Shown: positions 60,889 to 64,000 of the stretch, in pieces
How positions within the stretch are numbered: the stretch's first letter is position 1
Layout of the letters: each line of letters begins with the position of its first letter
From: Clostridium weizhouense
Lineage (GTDB): Bacteria; Bacillota; Clostridia; Clostridiales; Clostridiaceae
Assembly (NCBI RefSeq): GCF_019431045.1
Contig: NZ_JAHXPT010000008.1
Coordinates: forward strand, 140,828 to 204,827
DNA: 64,000 nucleotides
Direction: 5' to 3'
Notes under the pieces: model-generated
Told to the model about the DNA's origin: nothing
What the model saw: the letters and a program-made list of their open reading frames with translations, nothing else
Database searches by the model: none
Program-made: the position numbers and the translations under genes

Positions 60889-61341
60889 ATGGACAATAAA
60901 CATTTAATTGTAAGAGGTATGCACTGGGTAAATGAATTAAGTCATCATGAGGGTTCAATCAATGGTAAAGGTTTTCCGGTATTAATGAGTAATGATTTAG
61001 TTCCTGAAGCTAAGGTATGGGTGTGCCCAGCTTTAATGAAGGTAGATGGAAGAGTAAGTCAAGCTGTTGCAAGTGGAACTATGGGAAAAGCAGTGCCACA
61101 TATCCATGATGGAGATGAGATGTACCTTATTTTAGGAGAAGAGAATTCTATAACTGTAGCAGTTACATTGGGTGATGACTATTATGAAGTTACACCTCCA
61201 TCTGCAGTATATATTCCAGCAGGATTACCTCACTCAATATGTCCAATAAAAGTAGAAGAAGGGAAGTTTGGTGGAGCTTGCCCAATATATTTTGGAAAAG
61301 AATATATAACTAAGCCAGTACCTAAAAAGAATGCTGAATAA
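60889..61341 (+). CDS. cupin-domain protein
   Basis: 150 residues, one cupin barrel: GKAVPHIHDGDEMYLILGEEN (cupin motif 1, with metal-binding His-x-His and Glu) and SAVYIPAGLPHSICPIKVEEG (motif 2 with His). It binds a metal and may be an isomerase, dioxygenase or non-catalytic partner. It shares an operon with the old-yellow-enzyme-type reductase 22 bp downstream, so it probably acts on the same substrate. RBS AGGAGGT. Confidence 0.85.
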   Translation: MDNKHLIVRGMHWVNELSHHEGSINGKGFPVLMSNDLVPEAKVWVCPALMKVDGRVSQAVASGTMGKAVPHIHDGDEMYLILGEENSITVAVTLGDDYYEVTPPSAVYIPAGLPHSICPIKVEEGKFGGACPIYFGKEYITKPVPKKNAE

Positions 61342-61362
61342 TTAATTTAGGGAGAAACTGAT

Positions 61363-63627
61363 ATGAGTGAAAATTATGAAATAAAGCTAAAACAATTAGA
61401 AAATTCTTATGGTGATTGGTTTAATGGTAAATTTCAAATTTCTGAAATGACAGATAAATATTATCCTTATGATAATATTTTTTCACCAATACAAGTAAAT
61501 AGAATTACTATAAAAAATAGATTAGTAATGGGGCCAATGGGAAACATTTGTATGGCAGATGAAACGGGAAGACCTAGTGAAAAGATGATTGCATATTTTG
61601 AAGAAAGAGCTAAAGGAGGAGTGGGATTAATTACTACAGGATTAATACCTACTAGTTATGGTATTGATAATTCACTTAGTGAAAAAGGTGATTTGTCAAT
61701 TTTCCCTAGAATTGACAGAAGTAGAACGGTTTTTTCTGGCTGGAGAGATTTGGCTGCTGTGTGTCATGCACATGACTCTACGCTATTTATTCAATTAACT
61801 CCTGGTATGGGTAGAGTAGGGAACCCTCAATGCCTTGTAACAAAATATAAGTTTCCAGTAAGTGCCTCTTGGAATCCTAATTTTTACATGAGTTTAGTTC
61901 CATGTAAAAGATTATCTGATAGAGAAATTGATAAAATAATAAAGCAAACAGGACAGGCATCTGCAGATGCAAAGGCTGCTAATATTGATGGTGTATATTT
62001 ACATGGTCATGAAGGATATTTGATGGAACAATTAACCAATACTGCGTTTAATAGAAGAAAAATTGGTAAATATTCTGATTGGCAGAGATTTGGAATAGAT
62101 ACTGTTAAGGAAATTAGAAATCGTTGTGGTAAAAATTATCCAATTATGTACAGAATAGATCTTTCTTTGGCTCTTAATGAAACTTATAAAGAAAAAATGG
62201 ATACAGAAAAGTCACTTAAGAAATTTAAGAATGAAAGAACTATAGCTCAAACATTAGATTACATGAAAAATCTTGTAGAAGCAGGTGTAGATATTTTTGA
62301 TGTTGACTTAGGTTGTTATGACAACTGGTGGCTTCCGCATCCACCTGCAACAATGCCATCAGGATGTTTTTTGGATATATCAAAAATAGTAAAAGATTAT
62401 TTTGAAAAAGAAGGAATAAAATCTAATGTAGGTTTAAAAGTACCTGTAGTTGCTGTAGGAAAGCTTGGTTATCCTGATTTGGCTGAAAAAGCTTTAAGGG
62501 ACGGTCAATGTGATATGGTTATGCTTGCTAGACCGCTTTTAGCAGATCCTGAGCTTCCCAATAAAGCATATAGAGGAGATGTAGAAGATATTTGTCCTTG
62601 TATAGGTTGTCAAGAAGCTTGTATTAATGAGTTTGTAGAAGGTGGGCATCCTCAATGTGCAGTTAATCCTAGAACAGGTTTTGAATCTGAATTGCCTGAA
62701 GAAATACAAAAGGCAAGTAAAGAGAAAAATATTGCTGTTATAGGAGCAGGTCCAGCAGGTATTATGGCTGCTCTTACCTTATTAAAGAGAGGCCATAAAG
62801 TAGATTTATATGAAAAAGATAGAGAAGTAGGTGGTATGTTAATACCTGGAGGAAGTGCAAAGATAAAGTATGAGTTAAAAAATTATCTAATATACTTAAA
62901 ACATAGTTTAGATAAACATAAAGATGATGAAAACTTTAACTTATTACTTTCAACTTCTGCTACCATAGAAACACTTAAATTTAAAGATTATGATGTAGTA
63001 ATGGTGTCAACAGGAGCTACGCAGATTAAACCACCTATAGAAGGAATAAATAATGAAAATGTGGTTTTTGCCATAGATGTTTTGAAAGATCCATCCTTAG
63101 TTAAGGATGCAAAATCTATAGTAGTAGTGGGTGGTGGTGTAGTAGGTTGTGAAACAGCTTATTTCTTAAAATATGAGCTTGATAAAAAAGTAAGTGTAAT
63201 TGAAATGATGTCATATTTTATGAATCACACTTGTACAGCCAATAGAGGGCATATTCTACATTATCTAGAAAAATCAGGTGTAGATCTTCATAATTGTACG
63301 ATACTAAAGAAAATAAATAAAGATAGTGTTGATGTATTAAAAAATATTTCAAAAACAGTACCTAATCCATATAATACATGGCAACCTATATTACCTGAAA
63401 ATATGGAAGTATCTTTTTCAAAAGAAATTGAAATTGAAAATAAAAAAATCAATATAAAAGCGGACATGATTGTTCTTTCAACAGGTATAAAAAGCGATAA
63501 TATGATTTACTATAATTGTGTAAAACAACATATAGCAAAAGAAATATATAATATAGGAGATTCTAGGAAGCCAGGAAGGGTTTTTGAAGTAGTTAGGACA
63601 GCATATAGAAAATCTTTAACAATATAA
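61363..63627 (+). CDS. old-yellow-enzyme-type NADH:flavin oxidoreductase (FadH/BaiCD-like)
   Basis: 754 residues. Residues about 35-390 form the FMN barrel: IKNRLVMGPMGNICMAD, HGHEGYLMEQ (catalytic His), then CPCIGCQEACI with further Cys for a 4Fe-4S cluster. Residues about 455-754 are the FAD/NAD(P)H module: IAVIGAGPAGIMAALTLLKRGH and IVVVGGGVVGCETAYFLKY. The enzyme takes hydride from NAD(P)H to FAD, through the cluster to FMN, and reduces an activated double bond (2,4-dienoyl-CoA, or bile-acid/cinnamate enones in relatives). The region about 250-330 (with CYDNWWLPHPP) is longer than in FadH. Controlled with the cupin by the TetR protein. Confidence 0.93.
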   Translation: MSENYEIKLKQLENSYGDWFNGKFQISEMTDKYYPYDNIFSPIQVNRITIKNRLVMGPMGNICMADETGRPSEKMIAYFEERAKGGVGLITTGLIPTSYGIDNSLSEKGDLSIFPRIDRSRTVFSGWRDLAAVCHAHDSTLFIQLTPGMGRVGNPQCLVTKYKFPVSASWNPNFYMSLVPCKRLSDREIDKIIKQTGQASADAKAANIDGVYLHGHEGYLMEQLTNTAFNRRKIGKYSDWQRFGIDTVKEIRNRCGKNYPIMYRIDLSLALNETYKEKMDTEKSLKKFKNERTIAQTLDYMKNLVEAGVDIFDVDLGCYDNWWLPHPPATMPSGCFLDISKIVKDYFEKEGIKSNVGLKVPVVAVGKLGYPDLAEKALRDGQCDMVMLARPLLADPELPNKAYRGDVEDICPCIGCQEACINEFVEGGHPQCAVNPRTGFESELPEEIQKASKEKNIAVIGAGPAGIMAALTLLKRGHKVDLYEKDREVGGMLIPGGSAKIKYELKNYLIYLKHSLDKHKDDENFNLLLSTSATIETLKFKDYDVVMVSTGATQIKPPIEGINNENVVFAIDVLKDPSLVKDAKSIVVVGGGVVGCETAYFLKYELDKKVSVIEMMSYFMNHTCTANRGHILHYLEKSGVDLHNCTILKKINKDSVDVLKNISKTVPNPYNTWQPILPENMEVSFSKEIEIENKKINIKADMIVLSTGIKSDNMIYYNCVKQHIAKEIYNIGDSRKPGRVFEVVRTAYRKSLTI

Positions 63628-63665
63628 TTAAGTAGTTAAATTTTAGATATTTTAAGACTCTAAAT

Positions 63666-63760
63666 AATTTTGTGTAGTTTAGATATTTTGTTAGTGAAAT
63701 CTTACTAGAGATTTTAATTTTTAGTAAGATTTTTCTAGTATTACTAGACTATACAAAATT
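63666..63760. repeat. nested long hairpin
   Basis: Outer arms AATTTTGTGTAGTTTAG (63666-63682) and CTAGACTATACAAAATT (63744-63760) pair over 17 bp with two wobbles; inside, GAAATCTTACTA (63696-63707) pairs with TAGTAAGATTTTT (63722-63733). About 95 nt in all. It follows the oxidoreductase and may be a terminator plus a palindromic element (MITE-like). Confidence 0.6.
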
Positions 63761-63821
63761 CTTAGGTTATGATAAAAACTAAGAAGAGAAAATTGAAAAA
63801 AATAAATTACTATAGTATATA

Positions 63822-64000
63822 GTTAATAAGGGTTTAGCTAATTTTATTGATATTAAAAATAAAATTAAAGATTTACAAGATATAAAGTTAGTTCAATGTA
63901 ATTTCTCTCAATATTCAAGTAGATATAATTCGTTTATGAATGGAGAAATACCTAATGTATTTAATCCTAAATTTTCAGGTGGAGCTTTATATGATATAAA
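63822..64000 (+). pseudogene. Gfo/Idh/MocA-family oxidoreductase fragment, lacking N-terminus, running off the window
   Basis: From a stop at 63813 the frame stays open to the window end and reads KIKDLQDIKLVQCNFSQYSSRYN, then FMNGEIPNVFNPKFSGGALYDI. This matches the C-terminal catalytic domain of Gfo/Idh/MocA dehydrogenases (VQxxFSQYSSRY and GGALxDI are family features). The N-terminal Rossmann NAD(P)-binding domain is missing and no start codon with ribosome site is present, so a 5'-deleted pseudogene is likely. Confidence 0.65.

Noticed and set aside
1..64000. tRNA, rRNA, CRISPR arrays, T-box or other known riboswitches
   Set aside because: Scanned by eye for T-loop motifs, spaced direct repeats and conserved riboswitch cores; none seen, though a covariance search was not possible.

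Overview
The window is chromosomal DNA of a low-GC solventogenic Clostridium (cluster I, close to the butanol/acetone producers). The evidence is very AT-rich intergenic DNA, almost exclusive AGA arginine codons, strong GGAGG ribosome sites, and above all an acetone/butanol gene set: acetoacetate decarboxylase (adc), CoA-acylating aldehyde dehydrogenase (ald), acetoacetate:butyrate/acetate CoA-transferase subunits (ctfA, ctfB) and, 17 kb away, a bifunctional adhE. No rRNA, tRNA, CRISPR array, intact insertion sequence or prophage was seen.

Layout. 0-7 kb: the 3' part of a zinc alcohol dehydrogenase, a GH13 alpha-amylase-like protein with a sugar-binding-protein homologue that has no signal peptide, a RibD-type reductase, a HAD phosphatase and a purF. 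7.5-12 kb: adhE, a TPR protein and a pentapeptide-repeat protein. 12-22 kb: small transport, stress and regulator genes: a CPA2 antiporter, an sdpR-sdpI pair behind a 52-bp perfect palindrome, VOC and GNAT proteins (one GNAT behind a MerR-type promoter), DUF421, a methyltransferase, two XRE-cupin regulators and an EamA exporter. 22-27.5 kb: a secreted leucine-rich-repeat/cell-wall-binding protein and small membrane or lipoproteins. 27.7-32.1 kb: adc, then ald-ctfA-ctfB behind a long leader. 32-42 kb: small proteins, a NodB deacetylase, a FliB-like protein, a DUF218 protein, a POT peptide transporter behind an exact Spo0A box, and a tryptophan-rich membrane protein. 42.4-51.6 kb: one 9.1-kb gene for a cyclic beta-1,2-glucan synthase-like enzyme. 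51.6-59.6 kb: a MacB/FtsX-type ABC exporter, a two-gene operon of unknown membrane proteins, and a PadR-DUF1700-DUF4097 operon. 60-64 kb: a TetR regulator divergent from a cupin and a 754-residue old-yellow-enzyme-type oxidoreductase, then the start of an N-terminally truncated Gfo/Idh/MocA gene.

How the genes work together. CtfAB moves CoA from acetoacetyl-CoA to acetate or butyrate, Adc decarboxylates the acetoacetate to acetone, and Ald and AdhE reduce acyl-CoA to aldehyde and alcohol. Adc is upstream of ald as its own terminator-bounded unit, unlike the ald-ctfA-ctfB-adc operon I know from C. beijerinckii. Other units pair a regulator with its likely target (SdpR/SdpI, XRE-cupin/EamA, PadR/DUF1700/DUF4097, TetR/cupin-OYE).

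The non-coding DNA holds many hairpins. Four terminators at separate loci share an ATACCG/CGGTAT core, and several intergenic stretches hold gene remnants (DUF441-like, a membrane-protein fragment, an orphan C-terminus with its own terminator). I did not find a clearly new defence or mobile system. The best candidates for something undescribed are the cytosolic sugar-binding/GH13 pair, the 52-bp SdpR palindrome, the MerR-type promoter, the nested hairpin at 63.7 kb and the unknown membrane operon at 55-56.8 kb.
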